From Rugosimonospora acidiphila (lineage in GTDB: Bacteria; Actinomycetota; Actinomycetes; Mycobacteriales; Micromonosporaceae), in contig NZ_BAABJQ010000016.1 in assembly GCF_039543385.1 (NCBI RefSeq), positions 1 through 64,000 of the forward strand: a stretch of 64,000 nt of DNA, written 5' to 3'. Below, one piece after another: positions 26,066 to 35,514 of this stretch (its first letter is position 1; the number at the start of each line of letters is the position of its first letter). The notes beneath the pieces are model-generated. The model was not told where the DNA came from. It made no database searches and saw only the letters and a list, made by a program, of their open reading frames with translations. The position numbers and the translations under genes were made by a program.

Positions 26066-26318
26066 CGACGCGCGCCTCCGCCCGGCTGTCGGGCCCCCAC
26101 CGCGCCGGCCCGGCGGGGCGAGCGGGGAACGGGGCGAAGCATCCGGTACACCGCATGCGCGACTCCCCCCACTCCCACCTGACCAGGACTTTCGCGTTGA
26201 GTGTCCGAGTCGATGCGATCAGCTAACCCCTCCGTGGCCGGCCGCCGCAAGGGGTCGCCAGCCGTAAATTCACTCACGCCGGTGCCGATCGCGCAGAGTA
26301 ATCGCTTAGCGTGCAGGC

Positions 26319-26849
26319 ATGCAGTCTCCGCATAGTTGGCAGCGCACCAACCTGATCCAGCACTCGCACTGCTCCTACTGCGGCACCGCGTACTCCCCCG
26401 GGGCCGGCTGGCCACGGGTGTGCCCCAACTGCGGCGAGACCACCTGGCTCAACCCGCTGCCGGTGGCGGTGATCATGCTGCCGGTACGCACCGGGCCGGA
26501 CGTGGTGGGCCTGGTCGTCGTGCGGCGCGACATCGAACCGGCGCGCGGGCAGCTCGCCCTGCCCGGCGGCTTCATCGAGGTCGGCGAGTCCTGGCAGGAG
26601 GCGGCCGTGCGGGAGCTGCGCGAGGAGACCGGACTGTCCGGCGATGCCGGGCACGTCCAGCTCGTCGACACGGTCAGCACCGGTGGCACGATCAACGTCT
26701 TCGGCCGGCTGCCCATCCGGGACGCGGCCGAGCTGCCGCCCTCGGCGCCGACCGAGGAGGCGTCGGAGTGGCTGGTCATCACCGACGCGCAGGCGCTGGC
26801 CTTCCCCAGCCACACCGAGGCGGTGGCCCGCTACTTCGCCTCGGCGTAG
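26319..26849 (+). CDS. NUDIX hydrolase with N-terminal zinc ribbon
   Basis: 176 aa. Zinc ribbon CSYCG (18-21) and CPNCG (35-38), then Nudix box GGFIEVGESWQEAAVRELRE continuing EETG (Gx5Ex7REUxEExGU satisfied). It hydrolyses a nucleoside diphosphate linked to another moiety; the zinc ribbon recalls NADH pyrophosphatase NudC. No SD; TAGCGT lies 6 nt before the ATG, suggesting a leaderless mRNA. The 3' end overlaps the convergent polymerase gene by 19 bp. Confidence 0.93.
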   Translation: MQSPHSWQRTNLIQHSHCSYCGTAYSPGAGWPRVCPNCGETTWLNPLPVAVIMLPVRTGPDVVGLVVVRRDIEPARGQLALPGGFIEVGESWQEAAVRELREETGLSGDAGHVQLVDTVSTGGTINVFGRLPIRDAAELPPSAPTEEASEWLVITDAQALAFPSHTEAVARYFASA

Positions 26850-28684
26850 CAGTCGACCACCGACACGTCGAGCGGGAACCGCACCGGCGTGTCGCCGAAC
26901 AGCAACCGCCGGGTGCGCTCGCAGGCGGCCTGCACCGCCGCCACCACCATCGGCGCGTCGGCCACCGGGCAGTGCACGACCACCTCGTCGTGCTGGAAGA
27001 AGACCAGTTCGGCGGCGCTGCCCGACAGCGACCCGCGCAGCAGGGCCAGCAGCGCCAGCGCCCACTCCGCGGCGGTGGCCTGGATGACGAAGTTGCGGGT
27101 GAACCGGCCCCGGGCCCGGGCCGCCGCGCCGCTGACCGGCCCGTCCGGGGGCGCTTCGCCGCGCGGACCCTCGGGGTCGGCCGCGTCGGGGTCGCCCCAC
27201 GCGTTGGCACCCACCGACGGGGGCGGGCAGGTGCGCCCGAGCCAGGAGCGCACCAGGCCGCCGGTCTCGCCGACCCGGGCCGCGTCCTCCACATAGGACA
27301 GGGCGGTCGGGTAGGACCCGCGCAGGGCGGCCAGCGCCGGCGCCGCCTGCCCACCGGTCTGCCCGTACATCGCGCCCAGCAGCGCCACCTTGGCCCGGGC
27401 CCGGTCGCCGCCGAACGCCTCGGTGGCCAGCGCCGCGTACATGTCGCCGGCACCGGCCGCCCGCGCCATCCGCGCATCGCTGGAGACGGCCGCCAGGATC
27501 CTGGGCTCCAACTGGCCCGCGTCGGCGACCACGAACGTCCAGCCGGGGTCGGCCTGAACCGCCCGGCGGACCACCTTGGGGATCTGCAGCGCTCCCCCGC
27601 CCCGGGTGGCCCACCGGCCGGACACCACGCCGCCGGGCACGTACTCCGGCCGGAACCGGCCCTCCCGCACCCACTGCTGGCACCACGACCAGCCGTGCGC
27701 CGTCCAGATCCGGTACAGCTCCTTGAACTCCAGCAGCAGCGGCACCGCTGGGTGGTCCACCCCGCGCAGCACCCAGGCCCTGGTCGACGGCAGCCTGATC
27801 CCCTCGCGGGCGAACGCGCGCAGCACCTCGGCCGGCGATTCGGGGTGCAGGCGCTGGTCGCCGAACGCCTCGTTGATGCGCGCGGCCAGCTCGGCCAGCC
27901 GCCGGGGCGGGCCGCCCACCGGGGACGGCTCGCCGAGCAGATCGATCAGCAGGTCACGGTGCACGTCGACGCGCCAGGGCAGGCCGTCGTGGCCCATCTC
28001 GGCGGCGATCACCGCGCCGGCGGACTCCGCCGCGACCAGCAGGCGCAGCCGGCGCCCGGCGTCGGGAACCGCGGGCGCGTCCCGCCCGGCGGCGGCCAGC
28101 CGGGCCTGCTGATCCCGGTATACCTCGACGAGCGCGGACATCGGGTCGAACCCGCCGGCCGCCGGCGGTGGCCAGGACGCCTCGAACAGGGTGCCCTGCC
28201 CGTCGCCCGGCGGGGTGGCCGCCCTCGGTGGCGGGTCGGGCGGCACCGGTGCGCCGGTCAGCCGGGCCCAGCCCGCGGCCAGCGCCTTCGGCTGGCCCCA
28301 ACGCCCCGCGTGGCCGAGCAGCAGCGCCTCGGTCAGCTCGAGGTCGTGGCAGCGGGCCACCCGGACCCCGGCGCGCAGCAGCCGCGGGTAGCACTCCGCG
28401 GTCGATGCCCACAGCAGCCGCGCCTCGGGCGCCTCGCGCACGGCGGCGGCCAGGTCGGGGCTCCACCGCGCCGGGCCCAGGGGCTGCCCGGCGTCGTCCA
28501 GCGGGCGCAGCCAGGCCGCACCGGCGGGTCCGATCGGCGCCGACCGGTCGGGCCCGGCGGGGCCCGGCCCCGCCGGGGAGCCCGCCCCATCGGCCGGCGG
28601 CGGGTGGGACGGGCCCGGCCCGCCGGGCAGGGCCCCCCGTGGCCCACCCACACCGGCCTCGTCCGGCACGACCGCGATCAACAC
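26831..28684 (-). CDS. Family A DNA polymerase, bifunctional 3'-5' exonuclease/polymerase type
   Basis: 617 aa, shorter than PolA because it lacks the 5' nuclease. The N-terminal 200 residues are Pro/Gly-rich and an exonuclease fold is only faintly visible, without a clear DEDD set. Palm motif A VVADAGQLEPR (Asp388, Glu393; PolA has DYSQIELR), motif B RARAKVALLGAMYGQT (Lys432, Tyr440) and motif C QHDEVVVH (Asp566) are present. This accessory enzyme is common in actinomycetes beside the replicative PolA; repair is the likely role. Confidence 0.88.
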   Translation of the reverse strand: MLIAVVPDEAGVGGPRGALPGGPGPSHPPPADGAGSPAGPGPAGPDRSAPIGPAGAAWLRPLDDAGQPLGPARWSPDLAAAVREAPEARLLWASTAECYPRLLRAGVRVARCHDLELTEALLLGHAGRWGQPKALAAGWARLTGAPVPPDPPPRAATPPGDGQGTLFEASWPPPAAGGFDPMSALVEVYRDQQARLAAAGRDAPAVPDAGRRLRLLVAAESAGAVIAAEMGHDGLPWRVDVHRDLLIDLLGEPSPVGGPPRRLAELAARINEAFGDQRLHPESPAEVLRAFAREGIRLPSTRAWVLRGVDHPAVPLLLEFKELYRIWTAHGWSWCQQWVREGRFRPEYVPGGVVSGRWATRGGGALQIPKVVRRAVQADPGWTFVVADAGQLEPRILAAVSSDARMARAAGAGDMYAALATEAFGGDRARAKVALLGAMYGQTGGQAAPALAALRGSYPTALSYVEDAARVGETGGLVRSWLGRTCPPPSVGANAWGDPDAADPEGPRGEAPPDGPVSGAAARARGRFTRNFVIQATAAEWALALLALLRGSLSGSAAELVFFQHDEVVVHCPVADAPMVVAAVQAACERTRRLLFGDTPVRFPLDVSVVDCYAEAK

Positions 28685-28718
28685 ACCCGCATTCTGCGCC
28701 GCGGGTATGACATCGCGG

Positions 28719-29666
28719 CTACTTGACCGCCCCGGCGGTCAGGCCGGACTGGATCTGTCGTTGGAATATGCCGTACACCACGATCATCGGCAGGATCGCC
28801 AGCACCAGGGCGGCGAACAGCGCCGGCCAGTCCGACTGGTACCCCGCCTGGGTTGAAATGTCCGCGATGCCCTGGGTGAGTACCCATTTACTCTTGTCCG
28901 ACGAGCCGCTCATCAGCACGACCGGGATGTTGTACTGGCTCCACTGCCCGAGGATGTTGAAGATGCCGATGCTCACCAGGCCGGGCTTGGCCATCGGGAG
29001 CATCACCCGGAAGAACAGCCGGCTGTGCGAGGCCCCGTCGATCATGGCGGCCTCGGCGACCGAGGTCGGCAGGGTCCGGAAGAACGCGGACAGGAAGAAC
29101 ACCGTGAACGGCAACGAGTACGCGATGTAGACCAGCACCAGCCCGCCGCGGGTGTTGGTGGTGATGAACTGGCCGATCACCGGCACTTCGCCCATGTTGC
29201 GCACCACGAAGAACAGCGGGCTCAGCGCCAGGAACACCGGGAAGGCCAACCCGGCCAGGAACACGTAGTAGATGATCCGGTTGCCCACGAACTTGTACCG
29301 AGCCAGCACGTACGCGGCCATCGCGCCGAACAGCATGGTGCCGAACGTGCTGAGCGCGACCACGACGACGCTGTTGAAGAAATACGTGCCCAGGTGCGCC
29401 TTGGTCCAGGCCCGGGCGTAGTTGCCCAGGCGCAGGTGGGCCGGCAGCGCCCAGGCGCTACCGAAGATCTCAGTGTTGGACTTGAACGAGGCGAGCAGCG
29501 TCCAAACCATCGGCCCGAGTACCAGGATGGCCCAGACCGCCAGGGCGATGTGACCGAGCACGGTCAGCACGCTGACCTCGGACCTGCGCTTCTTCGATTC
29601 CGGGCGGGAGGCCGCCGGCTCGGCGGCGGATGCCGGGGCGTTGACGTCCCGCGTATTGATTGTCAT
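28719..29666 (-). CDS. Carbohydrate ABC transporter permease (MalG type)
   Basis: 315 aa, six predicted TM helices, with the EAA loop EAAMIDGASHSRLFFRVMLP that contacts the ATPase. It is the last gene of a five-gene operon, 12 bp after the other permease. By family and neighbours (NgcE-like binding protein, SIS protein, RpiR regulator) it imports an amino sugar such as N-acetylglucosamine or chitobiose. No ATPase is encoded; CUT1 systems in streptomycetes share MsiK. Confidence 0.93.
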   Translation of the reverse strand: MTINTRDVNAPASAAEPAASRPESKKRRSEVSVLTVLGHIALAVWAILVLGPMVWTLLASFKSNTEIFGSAWALPAHLRLGNYARAWTKAHLGTYFFNSVVVVALSTFGTMLFGAMAAYVLARYKFVGNRIIYYVFLAGLAFPVFLALSPLFFVVRNMGEVPVIGQFITTNTRGGLVLVYIAYSLPFTVFFLSAFFRTLPTSVAEAAMIDGASHSRLFFRVMLPMAKPGLVSIGIFNILGQWSQYNIPVVLMSGSSDKSKWVLTQGIADISTQAGYQSDWPALFAALVLAILPMIVVYGIFQRQIQSGLTAGAVK

Positions 29667-29678
29667 GGTCTGCCGCTC

Positions 29679-30593
29679 TCAGTACTCGATGCTCTCGCGC
29701 CGGGACAGGCGCAGGGTCAGCACGGCGAAGGTGAGCGTCAGGAAGAAGAGCACGACGCCCATCGCCGACGCGTATCCGAAGCGTGAATAGACAAACGCGT
29801 CGCGGTAGATCTCGTTGGCCAGCACCGTGGTGGCCCCGTCGGGGCCACCGTTGTCCACGGTGAGGATGTTGACCAGAGCGAACGCGTCGAAGGCCGCGAT
29901 GCCCAGGTACACCCAGGCCACCTGGATCGTGTCGAACAGCAGCGGCAGGGTCACCCTGAAGAACAGGACGAGCCGGCTCGCACCGTCGATCTCGGCGGCC
30001 TCGTAGATGTCGCTGGGGATCGAGGCCATGCCCGCCGAGAACAGCACCACATAGAAGCCGACCGACTGCCAGACCAGCACCCCGATGATGGTCCACATGG
30101 CGACGGTCGTGTTGGTCAGGAACCCGATGTCGCCGAACCCGATGGCGTGCACTATCGAGTTGATCGCCCCGGCGTTGTCCGGCCGCAGGATCTCCTGGAA
30201 CAGCACCGCGATGATGGCCAGCGACAGGACCTGGGGGAGGAAGAACACCACCCGGTAGAACTTCGACCCCCAGACCCCCTTCGTGGAGCCGGCAGAGGAT
30301 CGCCCGCCCCCGACGTTGAGCATGAACGACAGGAACAGCGCGATCGCGATGGTGAACAGCGGCAGGGCAAGCAACAACATGATGTTGTGCTCCAGTGCCT
30401 TCCAGAACACCTCGTCGTGGAACAGCTTCGTGAAGTTGGCGAAGCCGATGAAGTTGAGCTTCGCCGAGATGCCGTGCCAGTCGGTGAAGGCGTAGTAGAA
30501 GGCCTGCACGTACGGGTTGATGACGTAGACCGCGTACAGCGCCACGGGGACCACGAGGAACCCGATGACGAATGGGTACTTGCCGTGCCGCAT
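29679..30593 (-). CDS. Carbohydrate ABC transporter permease (MalF type)
   Basis: 304 aa, six TM helices, EAA loop EAAEIDGASRLVLFFRVTLP. SD GGAGAGTAG before the ATG. It pairs with the MalG-type permease to form the membrane channel; the gene lies 16 bp after the binding-protein gene. Confidence 0.93.
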   Translation of the reverse strand: MRHGKYPFVIGFLVVPVALYAVYVINPYVQAFYYAFTDWHGISAKLNFIGFANFTKLFHDEVFWKALEHNIMLLLALPLFTIAIALFLSFMLNVGGGRSSAGSTKGVWGSKFYRVVFFLPQVLSLAIIAVLFQEILRPDNAGAINSIVHAIGFGDIGFLTNTTVAMWTIIGVLVWQSVGFYVVLFSAGMASIPSDIYEAAEIDGASRLVLFFRVTLPLLFDTIQVAWVYLGIAAFDAFALVNILTVDNGGPDGATTVLANEIYRDAFVYSRFGYASAMGVVLFFLTLTFAVLTLRLSRRESIEY

Positions 30594-30609
30594 GACCGCT
30601 ACTCTCCGC

Positions 30610-32064
30610 TCAGCGCTTGAACTTCGTGATGGACGAGTCCTTCTTGATGGCGTCGGCCTTGGCCTGCATCCGCTGGCAGAAGTGGTCCGCGGTGCCGCCC
30701 TGGAAGAACAGCTCGTTGGTGGCCGCGCGGCACTCGGTGTCGAGGTCCTTGTACCACTGGTCGAAGCGGAAGTAGAACGCGGTCTTGGCCTTGCTCAGCG
30801 CGTCGCTGGAGCTGGACAGGCCCGGCGAGAGCTGCATGCCGTCGGAGGCGTGGTTGACCGAGGTCAGCGAGCCGGTCGCCGTGGTGAAGTCCTTCGCGCC
30901 CTCCTTGGACAGCATCCGGCGCAGGTATTCCATGCCGCCCTTGGGGTTCTTGCCCTTGGCCGCCACGATGAAGCCCTCACCGGCCACCGCCATCAGCGAG
31001 GAGACGTCCAGCTTGTCCGAGGTGGTCACGCTGGGGATCGGCATCACCGCGTAGTTGAAGCTGGCCGGGGTGCTGTCCTTCATCTCGTTTTCCAGCCAGT
31101 TGCCGGAGGGGTAGACGGCCAGCTGGTCCTGGTCCTGCTTGAGCTGCACCTGGGTGTGGATCAGGCCCAGGTAGGACTTGTCGGAGAAGGTCTTGCCGAC
31201 CTCCGCCCACGCCGCGGCGGCCTGCTTGACCGCGTCGTTGGTCCACGCGCCGTCCTCAAGGTTGTCGATGTTCTTGAGGATGTCCGCGCCACCGATCTTC
31301 GCCGCGCTGGTCAGCAGGGCGTAGTACTGGTAGTAGGCGGCGTTGGCACCGGCGTAGCCGTACGGGGTGATGCCGGCGGCCTTGATCTTGGTCATCAGCG
31401 CGGTGAAGTCCGCCCACGTGGTGGGGACGGTCCAGCCCTTGCTCTGGAACAGTTTTGCGTTGTACCAGAGGCCGAACACGGTGAACACGTAGTTCAGCAC
31501 GTACGGCTTGTCGTTGTACGTGCCGACGTCGACGGTGCCATCGACCAGGGTGTCGCGCACCTTGGTGTTCGGGTCGTCCACCGACGGCGCGTCGAGCAGG
31601 GTGGTCAGGTCCTGCAGCTGGTCGTCGCCGACCAGGGCGCCGAAGTCCATGAACTTGGTACCCGAGTTGTCCACCACGTCCGGCGGGTTGCCGCCGGTGA
31701 AGCGCGGCTGCAGCGTGCCCTGGATGTCCTGGGTGCTGGACTCGGTGACCTTGGCCTTCGGGAACGCCTTCTCGTACAGCGGCACGTGGTACTTGGTGGC
31801 GTAGGTGTCGCCGTAGCCGCCGGAGAAGATGACGACCTCCAGCGCGGCGCTCGGGTCGACACCGAGCGGGTTGTCGGCGCTCTTGGCGCCGCCGGTGCTC
31901 TGGTCCTGCGGGGTCGAACCGCCACCGGTCGCGCAGGCCTGAAGCAGACCCACCGCCGGTACTGCCAGCAGGCCGAGCGCACTGGCCCGCTTCAGCACCG
32001 TCCGGCGGTTCAGTTCGGGCGTGGCGGTGTGCGCGGTGCCCGGGTTCTCTGGGGAAAGGGACAT
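30610..32064 (-). CDS. Solute-binding lipoprotein, NgcE-like (N-acetylglucosamine/chitobiose)
   Basis: 484 aa, AAGGAG SD 6 nt before the ATG. Tat-type signal NRRTVLKRASALGLLAVPAV ends in lipobox LLQAC, so the mature protein is lipid-anchored outside the membrane. The family 1 solute-binding fold follows, with a C-terminal YFRFDQWYKDLDTECRAATN segment and terminal ITKFKR that resemble Streptomyces NgcE. The substrate assignment is by similarity and by the SIS/RpiR neighbours. The export route (twin Arg plus lipobox) is seen directly. Confidence 0.85.
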   Translation of the reverse strand: MSLSPENPGTAHTATPELNRRTVLKRASALGLLAVPAVGLLQACATGGGSTPQDQSTGGAKSADNPLGVDPSAALEVVIFSGGYGDTYATKYHVPLYEKAFPKAKVTESSTQDIQGTLQPRFTGGNPPDVVDNSGTKFMDFGALVGDDQLQDLTTLLDAPSVDDPNTKVRDTLVDGTVDVGTYNDKPYVLNYVFTVFGLWYNAKLFQSKGWTVPTTWADFTALMTKIKAAGITPYGYAGANAAYYQYYALLTSAAKIGGADILKNIDNLEDGAWTNDAVKQAAAAWAEVGKTFSDKSYLGLIHTQVQLKQDQDQLAVYPSGNWLENEMKDSTPASFNYAVMPIPSVTTSDKLDVSSLMAVAGEGFIVAAKGKNPKGGMEYLRRMLSKEGAKDFTTATGSLTSVNHASDGMQLSPGLSSSSDALSKAKTAFYFRFDQWYKDLDTECRAATNELFFQGGTADHFCQRMQAKADAIKKDSSITKFKR

Positions 32065-32086
32065 CCGTGTCTCCTTGGAATTCGGG

Positions 32087-32839
32087 TCAGGCCGTGCGCC
32101 GGATGCGACCGGCGTACCGCGACTCGAGGGTGAGGTTGTGCTCGTCCCCTCCGGGGACATTCGCGGACAGGTAGATCGGGGGTACCTCGCCCGCAGCCTG
32201 GAGCTGTCGGACCACCTCGACGCTCACCAGCTGCCCCAGCAGGGCCGAGGTGATCGAGGAGATGGCACCGACCGTGCCGCCACCGGGTAGGGGCAGCAGT
32301 GCGTCGCCGTACGGCGCGCCGTTGTCCAGCACGACGTCGGCGATCTCGGCCAGCCGGAGCCCGGACGGGTGTCGTGGCGTCACCCGTGCGGTGTGCTCGG
32401 CCGAGGTGATGGCGATGAGCAGGTGAGAATTCCGCTTGACCAGCAGCGCGAACTCGACGATGCAGCCGTTGATGCCCGAGTTCGACGCCACCACGAACAC
32501 GTCCCGCGGCTGCGGGGCGGCCAGTTCGTACAGCCGCTGCGCGAGCGCCGGATCGCGTTCGAGCTTCTCGTCGTGCAGCACCTCCCGTGGCGCGTCGCCG
32601 AACAGCACGACGTCGCGCAACGAAATCTTGTTGGTGGGTACCAGCCCACCGGCCCGGCCACACAGCTCCATGGCCAGCGCCTCGGAGTGCCCGGTACCGA
32701 AGGCCTGCAGCACCCCGCCGGCGCGCAGCGCCGAGGCGATCAGCTCGGCCGCCCGGGACACCTCGCCTCCGTTGCCGACCACCACCCGATCGATGGCCTG
32801 TTTGGCGGCGGTGACGTATGCCTGCGCGTTCACGCTCAT
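32087..32839 (-). CDS. SIS-domain protein (sugar isomerase-like)
   Basis: 250 aa, GGAGG SD. SIS fold: GTGHSEALAMELCGRAGG phosphosugar loop at about 48-65 and VASNSGINGCIVEFA at about 129-143. It is the type found beside amino-sugar ABC operons and RpiR regulators in actinobacteria. It likely isomerises or opens a phosphorylated amino sugar after import, or acts as a MurQ-like etherase; the catalytic chemistry cannot be fixed from sequence. Confidence 0.88.
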   Translation of the reverse strand: MSVNAQAYVTAAKQAIDRVVVGNGGEVSRAAELIASALRAGGVLQAFGTGHSEALAMELCGRAGGLVPTNKISLRDVVLFGDAPREVLHDEKLERDPALAQRLYELAAPQPRDVFVVASNSGINGCIVEFALLVKRNSHLLIAITSAEHTARVTPRHPSGLRLAEIADVVLDNGAPYGDALLPLPGGGTVGAISSITSALLGQLVSVEVVRQLQAAGEVPPIYLSANVPGGDEHNLTLESRYAGRIRRTA

Positions 32840-32870
32840 GACCGTCCCTCCACAGTGGACCCTGAATGCC

Positions 32871-33821
32871 TCATGCGCCCTCCCCCTTCGCCGCCCAGTG
32901 CCCGGCCACCGCCCGCGCGGTGGCCTGGAATGCCGCGTGGGACCGGTCGTGGGTCCGCTGCGCGACGGCGATGTAGAGCAAGTCGAGCACCACCAGCTGC
33001 GGGTGCCGCCCGGACAGCGCGTCGGGCCGGAACGTGGTCGCCTGCATGGCGTGCAGCAGCACGATGTCGGCGACGTCGGCCAGCGGCGAGTGCGGGAATC
33101 CGGTCAGCGCGACGGTGGTGGCGCCGTGGCTACCGGCCTCGGCGAGCACCTCGATGGTCTCCCGGGTCTGCCCGCTGTGCGACACGGCGATCGCCACGTC
33201 GCCGGCCGACAGCAGCGCCGCGCTGGCCAACCCGTTGTGCAGGTCGGTCCACGACCAGGTGGCCAGCCCGATGCGGTGCAGGCACAGCTGCATCTCGGCG
33301 CCGACCAGTCCGCTGCCACCGATGCCGTACAGGTCGATGCGGCTGGAGGCGGCCAGCGCGTCGGCGGCCCGCTCGATGGCCCGCAGGTCCAGCAGGGCCG
33401 AGGTATCGGCCAGCGCCCGGGTGTCCGCCGCGATGATCTGCTGCAACACGCGGTCCAGCGGGTCGTTCGGCTGGATCTCCCGGCCGATGTCCACGCTCCA
33501 GCCGGCCGAGCGCGCGGCGCGCCCGGTCTCGCTGGCGATGTCCAGCCGCAGATCGGCGTAGCCCTCGAAGCCCAACGCGCGGCAGAAGCGGGTCACCGTG
33601 GCCGGCGAGGTGCCGCTGCGCTCGGCCAACTCGACGATGGTCGCCCGGGCGGCGCTGGTCGGATCGGACAGCACCTGTTCGGCGACGCGCCGCAGGGCGC
33701 CGGTGAACTCCGGCAGCCGAGCCCGGACCCGCACGAGAACGCCATCGGTGACCGGCAGGGGCGGCGCGTCATGCGAGTCGACCACCGCGGTGCCCGCGAC
33801 GGTGGTCTCCTGCTCGGTCAT
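32871..33821 (-). CDS. MurR/RpiR-family transcriptional regulator
   Basis: 316 aa. HTH_6 domain at about 35-110 (ATIVELAERSGTSPATVTRF, CRALGFEGYADLRLDIA) and a C-terminal SIS sensor domain (GIGGSGLVGAEMQ, AVSHSGQTRETIEV). First gene of the operon, 31 bp ahead of the SIS gene. It should sense a phosphosugar and repress its own operon through the palindrome in its promoter. A GAAAGG SD precedes the ATG. Confidence 0.93.
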   Translation of the reverse strand: MTEQETTVAGTAVVDSHDAPPLPVTDGVLVRVRARLPEFTGALRRVAEQVLSDPTSAARATIVELAERSGTSPATVTRFCRALGFEGYADLRLDIASETGRAARSAGWSVDIGREIQPNDPLDRVLQQIIAADTRALADTSALLDLRAIERAADALAASSRIDLYGIGGSGLVGAEMQLCLHRIGLATWSWTDLHNGLASAALLSAGDVAIAVSHSGQTRETIEVLAEAGSHGATTVALTGFPHSPLADVADIVLLHAMQATTFRPDALSGRHPQLVVLDLLYIAVAQRTHDRSHAAFQATARAVAGHWAAKGEGA

Positions 33822-33846
33822 CCGCGTCGCCTTTCATCAAGGAGTG

Positions 33847-33893
33847 TTTACTGATAGTGGTAAAATTTCTTACTGAGGGGCTCTCCTTGTCAA
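33847..33893 (-). promoter_or_regulatory. Promoter and operator of the amino-sugar operon
   Basis: On the minus strand a perfect -35 TTGACA (33888-33893) is followed 17 bp later by a weak -10 AGAAAT, and then by the palindrome TTTACTGATAGTGGTAAA (33847-33864, 5-bp arms), which lies about where transcription should start. The AT-rich block stands out from its surroundings. Binding by the adjacent RpiR protein would block initiation. Confidence 0.7.
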
Positions 33894-34044
33894 GAAGATG
33901 GGCGAAGTTTTCAAAGTTGTTACCTTGCGCAGATCGGCGCACAACGCGAACGGCACCGTCGAAGGCCAGCTCAGAAGGGGTGAGCCGAAAACCTTGCGGC
34001 GGTGCCGTCATCGAACGGCGGCGACGCACCGGCGCGCGGCCGGA

Positions 34045-35352
34045 TCAGGCCGGGGCGCCCTCTCGATCGACCGCGGCGATCGCGGTGGTAAGAATTTCCA
34101 ATCCCTCGCGGGCCTCCTCGGCGCTCAGCGTCAGCGGCGGTCCGATGCGCAGCGCGTTGCCGTACAACCCGCCCTTGCCCACCAACAGGCCGCCGCGCCG
34201 GCACTCCTCGAACACGCGAGTGGTCGCGTAACCATTGGGCTCGGTACCGCCGGGCTGCACGAACTCCACGGCCAGCATCAGCCCGCGCCCGCGCACGTCA
34301 CCCACGATCGGGTACCGTCGCACCGCCTCGTCCAGCCCGTCGCGCAGCAGCCGACCCACCTCGCGGGCGTTGGCCTGCAGATCGTGCGCGAGCAGGTAGT
34401 CCAACACCGCGTTGCCACCGGCGGTGGACAGCGGGTTGCCGCCGAAGGTGGAGAACGAGATGCCCTGCACCGACTCGACGATCTCCGCCCGGCCCACGAC
34501 GCCGGCCAGGGCCAGCCCGTTGCCGATACCCTTGGCGAAGGTGAGCAGGTCCGGCACGATGCCGTGCGCCTGGTACCCCCAGAAGTGCTCGCCGGTGCGG
34601 CCCCAACCGGTCTGCACCTCGTCGGAGATGAACAGCACGCCGTACTCGTCGAGCACCTTGCGGTACGCCGAGAACAGCCCGTCCGGGCCGTGCACGAAGC
34701 CGCCGACGCCCTGCATCGGCTCGGCGATCAAAGCCGCCACCGTGCCGCTGGTGGTGGTCGCCACCACCTCGCGCAGGTCGGCCGCCGCCGCCTCGATGTG
34801 CCGTTCGTCGTCCAGGCCGGCCAGCAGCCCGCGCAGCCGGTCGCCGGAGTGCAGGTAGCTCACGTTCAGCGGGGACAGCCCCGAGGCCGACCAGCCCCGG
34901 TTGCCGGTGATGCCCATCGTCGCGTACGTGCGGCCGTGGTAGCTGTTGCGGATGGCGAGGATCTGGTTGGATCGCCGATAGTTGGTGGCGAACATGAGCG
35001 CGGCCTCGTTGGCCTCGCTGCCGGAGGTCGTGAAGAACACGCGCGGATCCGGGATGCCCGACAGCCGGGCGATCTTCTCGGCCAGCTCGACCTGGGCGCG
35101 GATGAGGTAGAGCGTGGAGGTGTGCACCACGCCGGTGCGCAGTTGGCGCTCGATCGCCTCGCGTACTTCGGGGATGTCGTACCCGAGCATGTTCGTCAGC
35201 ACGCCGCCGAAAAAGTCCAGGTAGCTGCGTCCCTGTGCGTCGGTGACCCGCCGTCCGGACCCCGACACGATCTCGAGCGGCTCGTCGTAGTAGAGCGGCA
35301 GCCACGAGGGCAGCACTGACCTGTGCCTGGCCAACAGATCGTCAGGTGTCAT
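34045..35352 (-). CDS. Class-III (omega) aminotransferase
   Basis: 435 aa. Fold-type I PLP enzyme: FTTSGSEANEAALM, NSYHGRTYATMGITGN, LIAEPMQGVGGF, ISDEVQTGWGRTG and PLP lysine in LLTFAKGIGNGL. It is closest in appearance to AGXT2/beta-alanine-pyruvate or 4-aminobutyrate aminotransferases, moving an omega-amino group to pyruvate or 2-oxoglutarate. It lies upstream of, and on the same strand as, the sugar operon but is separated by 223 bp with an own promoter for the latter. Confidence 0.9.
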   Translation of the reverse strand: MTPDDLLARHRSVLPSWLPLYYDEPLEIVSGSGRRVTDAQGRSYLDFFGGVLTNMLGYDIPEVREAIERQLRTGVVHTSTLYLIRAQVELAEKIARLSGIPDPRVFFTTSGSEANEAALMFATNYRRSNQILAIRNSYHGRTYATMGITGNRGWSASGLSPLNVSYLHSGDRLRGLLAGLDDERHIEAAAADLREVVATTTSGTVAALIAEPMQGVGGFVHGPDGLFSAYRKVLDEYGVLFISDEVQTGWGRTGEHFWGYQAHGIVPDLLTFAKGIGNGLALAGVVGRAEIVESVQGISFSTFGGNPLSTAGGNAVLDYLLAHDLQANAREVGRLLRDGLDEAVRRYPIVGDVRGRGLMLAVEFVQPGGTEPNGYATTRVFEECRRGGLLVGKGGLYGNALRIGPPLTLSAEEAREGLEILTTAIAAVDREGAPA

Positions 35353-35514
35353 GCTCGCACGCTTCCACCGTCGCGGTGCGCCCACAAGTGGCACGGCGAC
35401 CGGTGCCGGCGACGACGGGACGGCGTTCGATTCGTGGGATCGGTCGCGACCTGGACAAACCCGCCGGGGCGCCAGCCTTGCTTGCTCACCGCGACGCCGA
35501 GCACACTGTCCGCC

